Below are positions 51,756-61,267 of a DNA stretch of 64,000 nt, one piece after another (the stretch's first letter is position 1; each line of letters begins with the position of its first letter). The notes under the pieces were generated by a model, which was given only the letters and a program-made list of their open reading frames with translations, did not search any database and was not told the origin of the DNA. A program made the translations under genes and the position numbers. The stretch is from assembly GCF_002157875.1 (NCBI RefSeq), contig NZ_CP021376.1:1178001-1242000 (forward strand), given 5' to 3'. Source of the DNA: Oceanisphaera avium (GTDB lineage: Bacteria; Pseudomonadota; Gammaproteobacteria; Enterobacterales; Aeromonadaceae).

Positions 51756-51791
51756 AAAAAGCCCTTAGCTATCAATAGCTAAGGGCTTTTT
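51756..51791. terminator. Terminator of the tRNA-Asp transcript
   Basis: Perfect 16-base arms (51756-51771 and 51776-51791) pair around a TCAA loop, with A and T runs at both ends. It lies 6 bases after the tRNA 3' end on the minus strand. Confidence 0.9.
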
Positions 51792-51797
51792 AAAATG

Positions 51798-51874
51798 TGG
51801 CGGAGTGGACGGGACTCGAACCCGCGACCCCCGGCGTGACAGGCCGGTATTCTAACCAACTGAACTACCACTCC
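51798..51874 (-). tRNA. tRNA-Asp (anticodon GTC)
   Basis: The minus strand reads GGAGTGGTAGTTCAGTTGGT..., anticodon loop CTGTCAC with GTC, T-loop GGTTCGAGTCC and encoded CCA end (77 bases). The acceptor arms GGAGTGG and CCACTCC pair fully. Confidence 0.97.
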
Positions 51875-52019
51875 TTGCTTACAGGGTGCTGTAAACGAAG
51901 GCTATATTAGGGTTAAGTTTTAATAACGTCAAGCTAAAACTAATAACTTTAGCTTGTTTGATTAAAATACAGCCACAACTGGTTAAAATAGGCGCTTAAG
52001 TTGTTTATTAAAGTACTAA

Positions 52020-53137
52020 TTAGCGCTGTTTAGCCGCTCTTCTTTTTAAAATCCAACCAATTATTGCAAGGCTTAACAGTAAGATAATGCCTAATACGCT
52101 ATAAACTAAAGTGTTAGCTTGGCTAGGGGGCGCTACTTGCTCCGCTTCAGGTATGGGCGGGCTTACTCGGATCACTTGCTCGTGCAAATTAAGTTGTATT
52201 TCTCGCCCTTCTTGGTTAGTCGCAAAAGCGCGCCCGTGCCAGTAGTAATTACCCGGCTCTAGGGCTTTGGGTAATATAATTTCTAAACCACTACCGCTTA
52301 TAGGAAAGCGCTGTTGCGAGGGGTTACTAGCTCGCCGGTCACCACTAGGCTGCTAGGCACTAACTCATGTTGAGCGGCCAAATTCATCGACCAATTGCCC
52401 GCTTCATCTGGCTTAGTAAAGCTCACTTTAAGGGGGGCGGGATAAATCAGTACGGTTTGCTCTTTAGTACGCGCTAAGACTTGGTTACTAATTTGTGTTT
52501 GAAAAAGATATTCCCCGGGCAAAATATCTAGTAGTACTTCGGCGTTAAGCTTGCCGTCGTTAGGAATGGCATCGAGTCCCAAACCATCATCTTTAAACTC
52601 CCCCACCACGATGGGCGCGGGCGCAAACTGGGCCTCGGGATCAATGCGCATATTAATTAATTGCGCCTGTAGGCTTAAGTCTTTTAGATAAAAATTGGCA
52701 TCGAGACGAGTATCAAGGTGGCGTAACTCGGCCTCCAGTTTTAATACTTCATGTTGATATAAGCGCTCAGCAAAGGGGCTCACTACTAATTCAAATTCGC
52801 TGACTAAGGTAATGCCACGGTTGTTAGTGACTTTTCCGGTTGCTTGCCAAGGGCCAGGTTGGGGTTGGCGCAGTGTAATGACATCGCGATCAGGGGTGCT
52901 CGCCCAGCTAATAGTGTCGGGATGATCACTTTCATAATACTTGCTGCCATCGGGGCGAATTAATACCACAGGCGCACTATTAGGCTCGCGCTCTATTAGC
53001 AAGGTTAAGGTGGTAATAGAGGGGTCGATACGAAAGGTGTTGCTAAGCCAATGGCTAGTTTGTTCACTGGCATCACTGGCTACTGCCATGAGCATTAAAC
53101 AAAGCGTAAGTAGCGCGTGGCTTATACGTTGCGCCAT
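52020..53137 (-). pseudogene. TIGR03503-type membrane-anchored protein, frameshifted near the C-terminus
   Basis: The frame from the ATG at 53137 (GGAGG ribosome site; a TTG at 53143 is also possible) has a signal peptide and the segment HWLSNTFRIDPSITTLTLLI. It runs to VVTGELVT and stops at 52298. The next frame continues directly as NPSQQRFPISGSGLEIILP, EPGNYYWHGRAFA and a C-terminal anchor NTLVYSVLGIILLLSLAIIG followed by KRRAAKQR, ending at 52020. One missing base near 52325 restores a ~370-residue protein of the TIGR03503 family found in Vibrio and Shewanella; the function is unknown. It could be a sequencing error. It overlaps dnaQ by 16 bases. Confidence 0.75.
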
Positions 53138-53853
53138 AAGCAACTGCCTCCTTTTTTCATTACTAAGTCTAGGCGCGCCTCATGCTCTGCTAATTCCTGG
53201 GCACTGGCTCTAATAATATTAAGGGCGGGACGTTCACTACTTAAACGACGAATAGCGCCACTGTCATCTTGCTGTTGACTATCACTTTGTAGATTGAGCT
53301 TGGTTTGGCCGCCGGTCATTAGCAAATAAACGTCGGCTAAGATCTCCGCATCCAACAGCGCGCCGTGTAAAGTACGGTGGCTATTATCTATGCCATAGCG
53401 AGTACAGAGCACATCGAGGTTATTGCGCTTACCCGGATACAATTTGCGCGCCAAGGCTAAGGTATCGGTAATTTTACATAGATCGGCAATGCGTTCTTTA
53501 CGACCAATAAGACTTAATTCATAGTCTAAAAAGCCCACGTCAAAGGGCGCGTTATGAGCGACAAATTCGGCATCGCGAATAAAATCAAGAAACTCCTCTA
53601 CTTGGCTAGAAAATACCGGCTTATCAGCCAGGAAGTCATCGGTAATGCCATGGACTTTAATGGCGTCTTCATCAATCTGGCGATTAGGTTTGAGATAAAC
53701 ATGATAGTGGCGCCCGGTTAAGCGGCGGTTAATTACTTCTACCGCGCCAATTTCAATGACTTTATGGCCCATATAATGGGGGCCGGTATCCATATTAAGA
53801 CCGGTGGTTTCCGTATCCAAGATCACTTGGCGAGAATAAACTTGCTGACTCAT
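53122..53853 (-). CDS. dnaQ: DNA polymerase III epsilon subunit (3'-5' proofreading exonuclease)
   Basis: This 243-residue DEDDh exonuclease proofreads chromosomal replication as part of the Pol III core. Exo I is VILDTETTGL (Asp13, Glu15), Exo II is FVAHNAPFDVGFLDYEL (about 97-113), and Exo III is HRTLHGALLDAEILADVYLL (about 158-177), with the catalytic His and Asp present. The C-terminal ~55 residues would bind the alpha subunit. It is divergent from rnhA with 143 bases between, the classical gammaproteobacterial arrangement. Confidence 0.96.
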   Translation of the reverse strand: MSQQVYSRQVILDTETTGLNMDTGPHYMGHKVIEIGAVEVINRRLTGRHYHVYLKPNRQIDEDAIKVHGITDDFLADKPVFSSQVEEFLDFIRDAEFVAHNAPFDVGFLDYELSLIGRKERIADLCKITDTLALARKLYPGKRNNLDVLCTRYGIDNSHRTLHGALLDAEILADVYLLMTGGQTKLNLQSDSQQQDDSGAIRRLSSERPALNIIRASAQELAEHEARLDLVMKKGGSCLWRNV

Positions 53854-53996
53854 AACTCAATTTCCTCTGCGCAGACCTTGCCAGTATAAGTAACTGTCCT
53901 GCCCTATGCTACCTAGCAAGGCGGCTTTATAAGCCAGCTGTTTTTTAATGAGCGCTGTGGCAGACTTGCGCTCAAATAAGGCAATAGCGAGCTCAC

Positions 53997-54458
53997 ATGA
54001 AAAAAATAGAACTTTATACCGATGGCTCCTGCTTAGGAAACCCAGGCCCAGGTGGCTATGGTGCGGTATTAATTTATAAACACCATCGCAAAGAGCTAAG
54101 TGGCGGCTATCGGTTAACGACCAATAATCGCATGGAGCTAATGGCCGCCATTGTAGGCTTGCAAACACTTAGTACCAACTGTGTGGTGGACTTAACCACA
54201 GATAGCCAGTACGTACGCCAAGGAATTACGCAGTGGATCTTGGGCTGGAAGAAAAAAAACTGGCAGACATCGGCAAAAAAACCGGTAAAAAATGTTGATT
54301 TATGGAAACAACTTGATGCGCTGTGCCTGCAGCATGACGTGCACTGGCATTGGGTAAAAGGCCACTCGGGTCATCCCGAGAACGAGCGCTGTGACGTGCT
54401 TGCACGCGTGGCCGCAGAAACCGCTGCTATTAATGATGATATGGGCTATCAAGGTTAA
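53997..54458 (+). CDS. rnhA: Ribonuclease HI
   Basis: This 153-residue enzyme cleaves RNA in RNA-DNA hybrids. Catalytic residues are present: Asp in [16 protein letters not shown] (about 7-22), Glu in [10 protein letters not shown], Asp in [11 protein letters not shown], and the Asp in NERCDVLAR, with the flexible His loop [12 protein letters not shown] before it. The basic handle segment [16 protein letters not shown] is also visible. Length equals RNase HI of Escherichia coli (155). It is divergent from dnaQ, and yafS and gloB follow, as in enterobacteria. Confidence 0.97.
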   Translation: MKKIELYTDGSCLGNPGPGGYGAVLIYKHHRKELSGGYRLTTNNRMELMAAIVGLQTLSTNCVVDLTTDSQYVRQGITQWILGWKKKNWQTSAKKPVKNVDLWKQLDALCLQHDVHWHWVKGHSGHPENERCDVLARVAAETAAINDDMGYQG

Positions 54459-54525
54459 ACTCTGCCTAGCGCAACTTAAAAAGTTGATTAGGCTGCGCGC
54501 AATCTAACGGTGGGCAGTTGAGATG

Positions 54526-55275
54526 TTATTTTTTACTATAGGTTTGAGGTTTAGCACGACGGGTTAATTGTTGCTGTTGGCAGGCCATGCCCGGTTGTAA
54601 TAACAAAGGCCGTCGCTGAGGTTGGCGAATAGGTGTGAGCGGATGGCGCCGTTTTCTGGCAAGCATCACATAGGCTCCAGCAAATGAGGGGCAATAGCGG
54701 GGTACTAAAAATTGTCGCACGCTTTTAAAGCCAACACCTTCTGCGAGCGGAGTCAGCCCGAAGTAATCGCGCTCTAGCACCTCAAAGCCTAATAGCTTTA
54801 GCCAGTCTTCAACCCGCTCTGGCGCTATCATGGCCCGCCATTTAGGCAGTTTATGGCTTAGGCCTGGAACAAAACACGCTAAGCCGGCACTGCTATAGGG
54901 GTTATAACCACAAATAATTAACCAGCCATCATCGCGCAGTACGGTTTCTACTTCTCGCAACACTGCATGAGGGTGGGCACTGTAGTCCAAGACATGGGCT
55001 AGCAGACAGGCATCTAAGCTACCGGGTGCAAAAGGCATGGCTGTGGCTTGCCCAACAATATCGGCCTCTGTGCTGGCTTGCTCACATAAGTTTACCCTAT
55101 GTAATAAACGGCTACCCTTAAGCGTTAATGATGCACTTAGCGCTTCAACGCTTAACAGATTAAAGCCAAACAGCGAAGGCGCCCAGTGATCCAGTCGCGC
55201 TTGAATTAATTGTGCTAAATAAGGGCCGCGTAATAATTGCTGCCACGTTTTTGCATAAGAGACTGATTTCATCAC
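54526..55275 (-). CDS. yafS: SAM-dependent methyltransferase YafS
   Basis: This 249-residue class I methyltransferase lies between rnhA and gloB, the same position as yafS in Escherichia coli. The opening YAKTWQQLLRGPYLAQLIQ and SLFGFNLLSVEALSAS match YafS. The methyltransferase core shows AMPFAPGSLDACLLAHVLDY (about 81-100) and VETVLRDDGWLIICGYNPYS (about 108-127), the Methyltransf_11 pattern. The C-terminal 40 residues are very basic. The substrate is unknown. It is divergent from gloB with a 47-base gap. Confidence 0.88.
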   Translation of the reverse strand: MMKSVSYAKTWQQLLRGPYLAQLIQARLDHWAPSLFGFNLLSVEALSASLTLKGSRLLHRVNLCEQASTEADIVGQATAMPFAPGSLDACLLAHVLDYSAHPHAVLREVETVLRDDGWLIICGYNPYSSAGLACFVPGLSHKLPKWRAMIAPERVEDWLKLLGFEVLERDYFGLTPLAEGVGFKSVRQFLVPRYCPSFAGAYVMLARKRRHPLTPIRQPQRRPLLLQPGMACQQQQLTRRAKPQTYSKK

Positions 55276-55322
55276 ATTTATGCCTCTGATAAGCTAACAC
55301 TTTCTTTAGGTAAGGATAAAAT

Positions 55323-56141
55323 ATGGCTCAGGAACACTCTCTCACTATTCGCCCTATTTCGGCATTTCAAGACAACTATATTTGGCTAGTTACCAATAAC
55401 AAGCAAGCCGTGATTGTGGATCCCGGCCAAGCCGAGCCGGTGATGCAAGTGCTGGCCGAGCAGCAATTAGAATTAACCTCGATTTTAATTACCCATCATC
55501 ACTATGATCATACCGGTGGCGTAAAGGAATTATTACGCCACTGGCCTCATGCTAAGGTATATGCGCCGGCCACTGAAGCGCTCCCCGCACCTAATGCGAT
55601 TGCGCTACAGGATAATGATACATTTACGCTGCCTGAGTTAGGGCTCACCTTCGACGTTTGTTTAGTGCCTGGTCATACCTTAGGTCATATTGCCTATTTT
55701 GCCGCTGATGGCGTAATGAATGCACAAGGTGAGGCAGAGCCGGTACTCTTTTGTGGTGACACTTTGTTCTCGGGCGGCTGTGGGCGATTATTTGAGGGCA
55801 GCGCCGAGCAGATGTATCACTCGCTACAACGCTTTAGTGATTTGCCAAACAATACTCGCGTTTATTGTGCACATGAATACACACAATCTAACTTAACTTT
55901 TTGTCATCAAGTGGAGCCAAACAACGCGGATTTGAAAAAACATCTACAAAAAGTTGCTAAATTACGCCAGCAAGGCATTCCTACTTTACCCTCATCCATA
56001 GGCTTAGAAAAAGCCATTAATGTGTTCTTACGTGCCCATGTAGCAGGGGTTGCAGCGAGTGCTCAGGCTCATACGGGATCGGAGCTAAATGAAGACATTA
56101 AGGTGTTCGCTGCACTTAGGCGCTGGAAGGACTCTTTTTAA
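55323..56141 (+). CDS. gloB: Hydroxyacylglutathione hydrolase (glyoxalase II)
   Basis: This 272-residue metallo-beta-lactamase-fold enzyme hydrolyses S-D-lactoylglutathione in methylglyoxal detoxification. The metal-binding motif ITHHHYDHTGG (about 58-68), VPGHTLGHIAYF, FCGDTLFSGGCGRLFEG and the C-terminal substrate-binding VYCAHEYTQSN are all intact. The family-specific C-terminal helical part (NLKKHLQK-like, FLRAH) is present. Length is slightly above that of Escherichia coli GloB (251). Confidence 0.95.
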   Translation: MAQEHSLTIRPISAFQDNYIWLVTNNKQAVIVDPGQAEPVMQVLAEQQLELTSILITHHHYDHTGGVKELLRHWPHAKVYAPATEALPAPNAIALQDNDTFTLPELGLTFDVCLVPGHTLGHIAYFAADGVMNAQGEAEPVLFCGDTLFSGGCGRLFEGSAEQMYHSLQRFSDLPNNTRVYCAHEYTQSNLTFCHQVEPNNADLKKHLQKVAKLRQQGIPTLPSSIGLEKAINVFLRAHVAGVAASAQAHTGSELNEDIKVFAALRRWKDSF

Positions 56142-56204
56142 CGAACTTGCTTACTTTGTTCACAAAGCATACACTGGCCGCCGTTTTAAAGAGACGCGGA
56201 CACC

Positions 56205-57584
56205 ATGAGAAGAATCTGTATTATTACAGGTGCCTTACTCCTGGCGGGCTGCCAAGGATTAAATTCCTCTGGCCACCAGGACAGCACCGATAGCAAAGCG
56301 GCTAAAACGCTTTACCAAAAGTCATCGATCCACGCATCGTTGCAAACGCACCAACGAACTCCCGACCTCGGTCGAGCTTACAGCACTGTGCCTCATTCCT
56401 CTAGCCGACAACGACAACAAGCAGAGGCAGCACAGCCCGACTTGTGGCTCGACCTTGCCGAGCAAATGACGCTAGATGTGCCCTTGGATCACCCAAGAGT
56501 TGTAGCACAACGCAATTGGTACCTGAAACACCCCAGCTATATGCGCTCTGTCTCAGAACGCGCCAGACCGTTTCTCTATCTCATCAAGGAAGAGATAGAA
56601 AAACGCAACATGCCCATGGAGTTGGTGTTATTACCGGTAGTTGAAAGTACCTTTAATCCTAAAGCTTACTCTCACGGCCATGCGGCCGGATTGTGGCAAA
56701 TGCTGCAAGGCACAGGCAAAAACTTTGGTCTGCATTTCGACAGTTTTTATGACGGTCGTTATGATGTGATGGCCTCCACCCGTGCCGCGCTTGATTATCT
56801 TGAATACCTCAACGGCTTTTTTGATGGCGATTGGGTATTATCGTTAGCTGCTTATAACTCTGGCGAGGGCCGCGTACAGCGCGCCGTTAAAGCGAATCGC
56901 CGCCAAGGTAAGCCCACCGATTACTGGTCGTTATCTTTACCTAAAGAAACACAAAATTACGTGCCTAAACTATTAGCCTTAGCGGCTATTTTAAAGCATG
57001 ACAACCACTATGGCATGACCATTCCCATGTTGCCTAATCGTCCCCAGCTGGCGGTGGTTGAGGTGGAAGGCCAAGTTGACTTAAATATGGCGGCCGACTT
57101 AGCGGGCATGAATCGGGGCAAGCTAAAAGAGCTGAACCCTGCCTTTAAACGCGCCTCTACTTCACCGGCACGCAATGCGCAAATCTTAGTACCGATTGCG
57201 CATGCCCAAGGCTTTGAAATTGCCATGGCCGATATGCCAGAGCCAAGTCGCTCCTCTCACTATCAAGTGCGAAGTGGCGATAGCTTAAGCTTAATTGCTA
57301 AGCGCAACGGCACCACAGTTCAGGCATTACAAAAGCTGAATAACCTAAAAGGCCACACGGTACGCATTGGCCAAACGCTGGCCTTAACCAGCAGCTCTAA
57401 CACCGCCCCCAATGTGGCCAGTAAAGCCAACAGTATTTATAAAGTAAAACGAGGGGATTCACTGTCAGCCATTGCCAATCGTTTTAGTGTCAGCGTGACT
57501 GAGCTGCTACGTTGGAATCGACTCGCCAATAAGCACAGCTTACGTGCAGGGCAAAGTCTGATTGTGGCGGCTAATACGCGCTAG
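56205..57584 (+). CDS. mltD: Membrane-bound lytic murein transglycosylase D
   Basis: This 459-residue lipoprotein cleaves peptidoglycan glycan strands. The lipobox LLLAGC (Cys near residue 15) is followed by a Ser/Gln-rich linker and the GH23 lysozyme-like domain (about 105-260). That domain has the catalytic Glu in LLPVVESTFNPKAYSHGHAA and the motifs GLWQ and LAAYNSGEGRV. Two LysM peptidoglycan-binding domains follow (about 347-390 and 411-455; YQVRSGDSLSLIAKRNGTT and YKVKRGDSLSAIANRFSVS). It follows gloB by 63 bases, as in Escherichia coli, and a strong terminator follows. Confidence 0.95.
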   Translation: MRRICIITGALLLAGCQGLNSSGHQDSTDSKAAKTLYQKSSIHASLQTHQRTPDLGRAYSTVPHSSSRQRQQAEAAQPDLWLDLAEQMTLDVPLDHPRVVAQRNWYLKHPSYMRSVSERARPFLYLIKEEIEKRNMPMELVLLPVVESTFNPKAYSHGHAAGLWQMLQGTGKNFGLHFDSFYDGRYDVMASTRAALDYLEYLNGFFDGDWVLSLAAYNSGEGRVQRAVKANRRQGKPTDYWSLSLPKETQNYVPKLLALAAILKHDNHYGMTIPMLPNRPQLAVVEVEGQVDLNMAADLAGMNRGKLKELNPAFKRASTSPARNAQILVPIAHAQGFEIAMADMPEPSRSSHYQVRSGDSLSLIAKRNGTTVQALQKLNNLKGHTVRIGQTLALTSSSNTAPNVASKANSIYKVKRGDSLSAIANRFSVSVTELLRWNRLANKHSLRAGQSLIVAANTR

Positions 57585-57601
57585 TACGCTAAGTTGCTAA
57601 T

Positions 57602-57630
57602 AAAAAACCGAGCTAAGGCTCGGTTTTTTT
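57602..57630. terminator. Rho-independent terminator after mltD
   Basis: The arms AAAAACCGAGC and GCTCGGTTTTT flank TAAG, with a T run to 57630. The A run on the other side makes it usable for the convergent yciA gene. Confidence 0.92.
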
Positions 57631-57653
57631 ATGTCTTGCGTTAGCGCTAATCA

Positions 57654-58046
57654 TTAGGCATTAATCACGCGCGGGCGCCCTTGCTTATCAATGGCTACAT
57701 ACACAAATTGCGCTTGAGCCACTTTATAACGCTCGCCACTTTCTGGGGTGAGTACCGGCTTTACCCATACATCTACTTGTACGGTAATAGAAGTGCGGCC
57801 AACTTTAATTAAGGTGCCATGGGTGCAAACCACATCGCCCACTTTAACGGGGCGTGAAAAATTCATCTCGCTCACCGCTACTGTGCCTACTGGGCCTTTT
57901 GCCACTTCATTTGCCAATAAGCTGCCACCTAAGTCCATTTGTGACATGATCCAGCCGCCAAAAATATCACCATTAGCATTGGTATCGGCAGGCATGGCCA
58001 TGGTGCGCATTAATAAGTCACCATTGGGGTCTTGGGGGTTGCTCAT
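57654..58046 (-). CDS. yciA: Acyl-CoA thioesterase YciA
   Basis: This 130-residue hot-dog-fold thioesterase hydrolyses acyl-CoAs of varied chain length. The conserved NANGDIFGGWIMSQMDLGGS (about residues 23-42), with the catalytic Asp, and VGDVVCTHGTLIKVGRTSIT match YciA (132 residues in Escherichia coli). It is convergent with mltD and alone in its direction until the next gene 102 bases upstream. Confidence 0.92.
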   Translation of the reverse strand: MSNPQDPNGDLLMRTMAMPADTNANGDIFGGWIMSQMDLGGSLLANEVAKGPVGTVAVSEMNFSRPVKVGDVVCTHGTLIKVGRTSITVQVDVWVKPVLTPESGERYKVAQAQFVYVAIDKQGRPRVINA

Positions 58047-58148
58047 TACACTTTCTCTTCGTTTAAATAATAGCGCCTATCATAGCTCGCTTACGGCGCT
58101 ATCTCTATGTGACCAACAGCAATAGCTCACTATTACTTTCACTAGTGA

Positions 58149-58985
58149 CTACTTAGTATTGCGCGCCGCTAACCAGTCAAACCAATCACTCACCAGATAA
58201 TCTAACCCAAGATAGCGGCTAATTGCCGAGCCATCGATGGTTTTCCCAACCCCGCCGCCACTAAAGTTTGGCGGTGGTAATTGGCGAAGTTTAGCCGCTT
58301 GGCTATAAAATGCTTTGCGACTAGGATGATGAGGCGCACTGACATTGAGCGCCGCCGGCCAATCATTTTTAGCTAATAAGGCGGGGAAAAAGCGTAATAA
58401 ATCCTCTTGAGCCACAAGGTTAATGGGCTCATCGCCACCTTCAAAGCTGCGCCCTGCTAAAAAACGCCCAGGCTCACGGCTGCCACCCACCAAACCAGAT
58501 AAGCGCAAGCATAGTACGCGGGCAATGCCCGAATTGTGCATGGCTGTTTCACAGGCTTGCATACGCTCGCCCCGCTCACTGTCCGGCTTAGCATCGGCCT
58601 CTTGCTTAATGCCTTCTCCGCCATAAATTGAGGTGGCACTGGTGTAAATTAAACGCGAAAACCCCGCCGCGGCAGCCAGTTTCGCCACAGCACTTAGTTG
58701 CTCGGTATAATGGGGTAATTTGCCCGGTGGCACACAAATAATAAGGGTGTCGGCGTTTAACTCACTTGGCCAACGCGCAGGCATGGCGTGATTGAGTTCC
58801 CATAATAAAGTGGTAATGCCTTGCTTATTTAAGCGCTCGGCTTTTTCGGGCGTCGTGGTGGTGCCACTCACTTGATAGCCTAAGCGTTGCAAAGTCAGCG
58901 CTAAGGGTTCACCTAACCAGCCTAAACCCACAATAGCGACGCGTTCGGCGTTAGGCTGTTCATTAATAGACATAATTAAGCTCAT
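58149..58985 (-). CDS. NAD(P)-binding epimerase-like protein (YeeZ-like)
   Basis: This 278-residue protein has the Rossmann motif GLGWLGEPLA (about 21-30), GTTTTPEK, IICVPPG, and YTSATSIYGG (about 122-131) with the Tyr of extended short-chain dehydrogenases, though not a clear YxxxK. This pattern is that of Escherichia coli YeeZ and related sugar-nucleotide epimerase homologues of unknown substrate. An in-frame ATG at 58973 is an alternative start. It overlaps the end of slt by 11-23 bases, so the two are co-transcribed. Confidence 0.8.
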   Translation of the reverse strand: MSLIMSINEQPNAERVAIVGLGWLGEPLALTLQRLGYQVSGTTTTPEKAERLNKQGITTLLWELNHAMPARWPSELNADTLIICVPPGKLPHYTEQLSAVAKLAAAAGFSRLIYTSATSIYGGEGIKQEADAKPDSERGERMQACETAMHNSGIARVLCLRLSGLVGGSREPGRFLAGRSFEGGDEPINLVAQEDLLRFFPALLAKNDWPAALNVSAPHHPSRKAFYSQAAKLRQLPPPNFSGGGVGKTIDGSAISRYLGLDYLVSDWFDWLAARNTK

Positions 58986-60870
58986 TAGAAGTCACAAGGG
59001 CCGTTGGCTGACCTAACATACTTTGGTAAATGACCGAGTAATAAAGCACATTTTGTACATAGCCGCGGGTCTCTCGATAAGGAATATTCTCTACCCACAC
59101 ATCGAGTGGGCGCGAGGCACTGTTGCGCAACCACGCATCAATGCGACTTGGGCCTGCGTTATAAGCGGCAATGGCGGCCACTCGATTATTACTATAGCGG
59201 TCGAGCATTTGCTTAAAGTAGCTAGAGCCGAGCTTAATATTAACCTCGGCGCGATATACATCAGAGGGGTGTTTAAAGTCGCTAATATTAAATTTTCTTG
59301 CCGTATCTTTCGCTGTCCCTGGCATTAATTGCATTAAGCCCCCCGCCCCTACCGGAGAGCGCGCTTGTTCATAAAAGGCACTTTCTTGGCGAGTAATGGC
59401 AAATAAGGTTGCGGCATTAATACCCAACTTTTGTGCTTGATTTTGAAAGGTTTGGCGATACACCAGCGGAAAACGCAAGTCTAAATGGTCCCAAGCGCGC
59501 AAACGAATACTGGCTTGAATCGACTTATCAAACCAACCCAGCTTGTAAGCTAAACTGCCAAGCAACAAGCCCTCGTTTTCAGTGACCTTGCCTAATAAGT
59601 GATACCACTCACTGCGCGCAGCATTTTTATCACCTATGGCTAGCCATTCTTCGGTGCGAGCAAACGCCGGCCAGCGACTGCGCGCTTCGCTAAGAGCCGG
59701 CGCAGGCGGTAAATTCTTTTTCATAAAGGCATAAGGCGCTTGACTACGCTGGGCGGCTAAAAAGCCATAGTAATCTCGCTGGCTGGCTGCTAACTGCCAG
59801 GCTTTATCACCATCGGTATGGCGCTGTTGGGCTTTAAGCGCCCGCCCACGCCAATACTGCCAGCGGCTATCTTGCTGAGTACTCGCCGGCAACTTGGCTA
59901 TCCAGCCGGGCAAACTTGCCCAATCTTGCTCCCAAATCGCTAAGCGCGCTCTTAATTCAAATAAGCTTTCATCCCCCACTTCTGGTAAACGGGCGTCAAG
60001 CCAGCTGCGATAGTCATGGGTACGATTAAACATTAGGCGCTGCGCGAGTGCTTGTTCAATGCGTGCCACTTGGCGCTGAGTTAAGCCAACTTGGCGCTGA
60101 TATTTGGGGTATACGCTCATCACTTGGCTAGGTTCAGTGTTAGCCAGTTTTGCTAGGGCATAACTGAGTGCCGTTTTTTGCGCTTCGCCCTTAACTGCCA
60201 CTAAGTCACTACTGATTAATTGATAAGGGTTGCCCTGCACGGATTTTAAGAAGTCGCCGGCGGGGCGAGCGGTAACACTTAATTGGCGATATAAATAATC
60301 TACTAAGCTGTTATTGCCACTTTGATAGGCCAATAGCATGCGCTGCCAAATATCTTCATCGGTGCGCCCGCCTGCGCTTTTCCATGCATCAAATAAAGGA
60401 TCACAGGCCGAGGCACGAGAGCCGCCATGCAACCACATTAATTTAGCCCCCGCGATGGCGGTATTTTTATCTCCTAGCGCCCATTTAGCGCGGTAATGGG
60501 CACATTGCAGCACTTCACTATTAGGCACCTCGGGATACAGAGCAAGAAACTCGCGCCAGCGCTGCTCGTGCACTAATCGATGCAAATAACGCCCTTCTAA
60601 GCGATCTGCAAGTAGTGAGTTGGGATAGCGGCGCATAAAATTTTCTACTTCAGCGGTGCTAAGTTGGCTAAGGCGATCCGCTAAATATTGGTAATCTAAA
60701 TAAATAGTCAGCGGATAAGCATCCAAACCCGTGCGCAGTTGTTGATAACGCAACAGCTCGTTACTGGTTAACGCCTGCTCGGCTTGGCGATATTGTTCTC
60801 GCAATGGGGATGGTTGGGCGCTCGCGCTCATGGCCACTAATAACAAACCTAATCCTAACCAAGCTTTCAC
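58963..60870 (-). CDS. slt: Soluble lytic murein transglycosylase
   Basis: The frame is open from 61005, but the GTG at 60870 follows AAGGG by 7 bases and starts the signal peptide KAWLGLGLLLVAMSASAQP directly, giving 635 residues (Slt70 of Escherichia coli is 645). A long alpha-superhelical N-terminal part follows. The C-terminal GH23 domain has the catalytic Glu in FAITRQESAFYEQARSPVGA, then GLMQLMPGTAKDTARKF and RVAAIAAYNAGPSRIDAWL. It releases anhydromuropeptides from peptidoglycan in the periplasm. The 397-base gap to raiA holds no gene. Confidence 0.93.
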   Translation of the reverse strand: MKAWLGLGLLLVAMSASAQPSPLREQYRQAEQALTSNELLRYQQLRTGLDAYPLTIYLDYQYLADRLSQLSTAEVENFMRRYPNSLLADRLEGRYLHRLVHEQRWREFLALYPEVPNSEVLQCAHYRAKWALGDKNTAIAGAKLMWLHGGSRASACDPLFDAWKSAGGRTDEDIWQRMLLAYQSGNNSLVDYLYRQLSVTARPAGDFLKSVQGNPYQLISSDLVAVKGEAQKTALSYALAKLANTEPSQVMSVYPKYQRQVGLTQRQVARIEQALAQRLMFNRTHDYRSWLDARLPEVGDESLFELRARLAIWEQDWASLPGWIAKLPASTQQDSRWQYWRGRALKAQQRHTDGDKAWQLAASQRDYYGFLAAQRSQAPYAFMKKNLPPAPALSEARSRWPAFARTEEWLAIGDKNAARSEWYHLLGKVTENEGLLLGSLAYKLGWFDKSIQASIRLRAWDHLDLRFPLVYRQTFQNQAQKLGINAATLFAITRQESAFYEQARSPVGAGGLMQLMPGTAKDTARKFNISDFKHPSDVYRAEVNIKLGSSYFKQMLDRYSNNRVAAIAAYNAGPSRIDAWLRNSASRPLDVWVENIPYRETRGYVQNVLYYSVIYQSMLGQPTALVTSNELNYVY

Positions 60871-61267
60871 AGGCGCACCCTTAAATGTCAAATATATGAC
60901 TATCCTATGTAATAGAAGTAACACTGCCAATGGCCTTAGAAAAATAAACTTTGCAAACCGGTCAATTAAAGTCGCAGCTCGTGCCAGGGAGGATCCAAAA
61001 TTCAAAAAGAGCAGCTAGGATAAAGAACAGCTAGTCAGGATAAGCGCGAGCTGTTAGGTTAATACCAGCAGACAAAGTTTATCCATTCGAGTCTGGCTTA
61101 TCGCGGTCGACTTTGGCAAGACTTAAATATGGGGAGCGGCGACTGGCTCACAATTTTTTAACAGCCATCGGTAATCGCCATAAAATGTTGATATAGATCA
61201 CATTATTTAGTCTGGGTCAGGGTAGTCTGAAGTTGTACACAAACATGAGCACACCCAGGGGGTATTT

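Noticed and set aside
53857..54168. 103-residue minus-strand frame between dnaQ and rnhA
   Set aside because: Most of it is antisense to rnhA and it shows no family motif.
61180..61205. CRP binding site upstream of raiA
   Set aside because: Only the TCACA half matches; the left half GTTGA is poor, so it is mentioned but not called.
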